A stretch of 6,783 nucleotides of DNA from an uncultured Lachnospiraceae bacterium (lineage in GTDB: Bacteria; Bacillota; Clostridia; Lachnospirales; Lachnospiraceae): positions 1 through 6,783 of the forward strand of contig CAPNGW010000129.1 in the NCBI GenBank assembly GCA_948665105.1, in the 5' to 3' direction. Positions 6,023 to 6,783 of this stretch are shown here, in pieces; within the stretch, counting starts at the first letter, position 1, and each line of letters starts with the position of its first letter. The notes beneath the pieces were generated by a model. The model was given only the letters and a program-made list of their open reading frames with translations, ran no database searches and had not been told where the DNA came from. Position numbers and translations under genes: made by a program.

Positions 6023-6783
6023 AGAAAAAAATTATTATCCATGCTCCTGATATGCCTTTGCATCCTTGGCCTTGCGGCCTGTGGGCAGGACCAAAGGTCC
6101 ATAGACTATAACGGCATGAGCTATGATGAGCTGGAGCAGGCGGCAACTATGACCTGGCAGAATTTGCTGGCCATGGACATAACCCAGGTGGAGGCTGCTA
6201 TAGAACAGATTGACTCCATGTCGGAAGCAGAACAGATTGCGGTAATGGAAGCCAATGTGGGCATGAAGGAACAGCTGGCGCTGATGAGAAGCTGGGTCAG
6301 TGTCAAGGAGCAGGCCGGAGAATTTATCGGTGTTGACAGCTTCAACGTAACGAAAACCGGCAAGAGTACCAACACGGAGTTGATTTTGAAATTTGAGAAC
6401 CGCCCTGTGATATTCTCCATCGTGTACAGCAACCGGGACATGTCTGTGGAAAACACCACCGTGGACCTGGTGTATACCACCGGAGAGAAAATGCAGAAGG
6501 CGGCGCTGAATACCCTGATGGGTATGGGAACCGTGTTCATCATGCTGATTGTGATTTGCCTGATTATTTCCTGTTTCTCGGTGATTCCAAAGCTGGAGAA
6601 GAAGCTTAAGGACAAAAAGAATCAGGGAGAAGGTGTACAAGCTCCTGCCCAGGCGGCTTTCCAGCCTGTGGAGGAAGCGCCCCAGGCTGCATCGCAGGAT
6701 GATTTTGAACTGGCAGCAGTTATTGCAGCGGCCATCGCTGCAGCCACCGGACAATCTACGGATGATTTCGTAGTACGTTCCAT
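6020..6783 (+). CDS. OadG-family sodium-pump decarboxylase gamma subunit with lipoprotein N-terminal domain (3' truncated)
   Basis: OadG-type subunits are small membrane proteins that hold the carboxyltransferase to the Na+-translocating beta subunit. The frame is open to the window end (254 complete codons). Residues 1-21 form a lipoprotein signal: MRKK, a hydrophobic run, and lipobox GLAAC with lipidated C21. Residues about 30-155 form a soluble domain, helical then beta-rich (SWVSVKEQAGEFIG, FNVTKTG). It vaguely resembles DUF3887-type extracytoplasmic domains, but I do not recognise it firmly. Residues about 164-189 form one membrane helix (MGMGTVFIMLIVICLIIS) followed by IPKLEKK, the OadG signature. 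An Ala/Pro/Gln linker (204-225) leads to an acidic DDFELAAVIAAAIAAATG segment and DDFVVRS, the usual ending of Clostridial OadG proteins, so only a few residues are probably missing. The topology would place the extra domain outside the cell and the tail in the cytoplasm. Classical OadG is about 80-120 residues, so the N-terminal extension is notable. Confidence 0.88.
   Translation, partial: MRKKLLSMLLICLCILGLAACGQDQRSIDYNGMSYDELEQAATMTWQNLLAMDITQVEAAIEQIDSMSEAEQIAVMEANVGMKEQLALMRSWVSVKEQAGEFIGVDSFNVTKTGKSTNTELILKFENRPVIFSIVYSNRDMSVENTTVDLVYTTGEKMQKAALNTLMGMGTVFIMLIVICLIISCFSVIPKLEKKLKDKKNQGEGVQAPAQAAFQPVEEAPQAASQDDFELAAVIAAAIAAATGQSTDDFVVRS

Noticed and set aside
6035..6754. 239-residue and 164-residue open frames on the minus strand
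   Set aside because: Both are antisense to the OadG lipoprotein gene, whose signal peptide, membrane helix and C-terminal signature are clear. The minus-strand products are low-complexity His/Leu/Ser-rich sequence.

Overview
The window looks like chromosome of a mid-GC anaerobic Firmicute, most likely a Lachnospiraceae or related Clostridia member. The evidence is the protein families present (ScpB, a DacF-type carboxypeptidase, a domain-swapped GH3 glucosidase, and a Na+-pump-type acyl-CoA carboxyltransferase with OadG), strong Shine-Dalgarno sites, and all genes lying on one strand. The genus-level call is inference.

Layout, all on the + strand. (1) Bases 1-323 hold the 3' part of scpB (chromosome segregation), cut by the window edge. 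(2) Bases 432-1660 hold a D-alanyl-D-alanine carboxypeptidase of the DacF/PBP5 type. All three active-site motifs are present, but they are split over two reading frames by a frameshift at a short G run near 764-767. (3) Bases 1703-4465 hold a 920-residue GH3 beta-glucosidase-type enzyme with permuted domain order, started from TTG behind a perfect Shine-Dalgarno. (4) A 108-base gap carries a good sigma-A-type promoter with an inverted repeat in its spacer. (5) Bases 4574-6007 hold a biotin-dependent carboxyltransferase. (6) From 6020 to the window end runs an OadG-type subunit with an unusual lipoprotein N-terminal domain, cut by the window edge.

The carboxyltransferase and the OadG protein are 12 bases apart and share a promoter. 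They look like the first two genes of a sodium-translocating acyl-CoA decarboxylase (methylmalonyl-CoA decarboxylase-like) operon, whose biotin carrier and membrane beta subunit would lie downstream. The scpB and dacF pair is a housekeeping neighbourhood. The GH3 gene has no transporter or regulator beside it, reads lower in G+C than its neighbours in sampled lines, and may be an insertion between housekeeping genes.

No mobile element, CRISPR array, tRNA or rRNA was seen, and no gene-free stretch exceeds 300 bases. I do not see a clearly new system. The points most worth checking are the dacF frameshift, the Asp-to-Asn change at the sugar-binding 'DGP' position of the GH3 enzyme, the divergent carboxyltransferase motifs, and the lipoprotein-OadG fusion.
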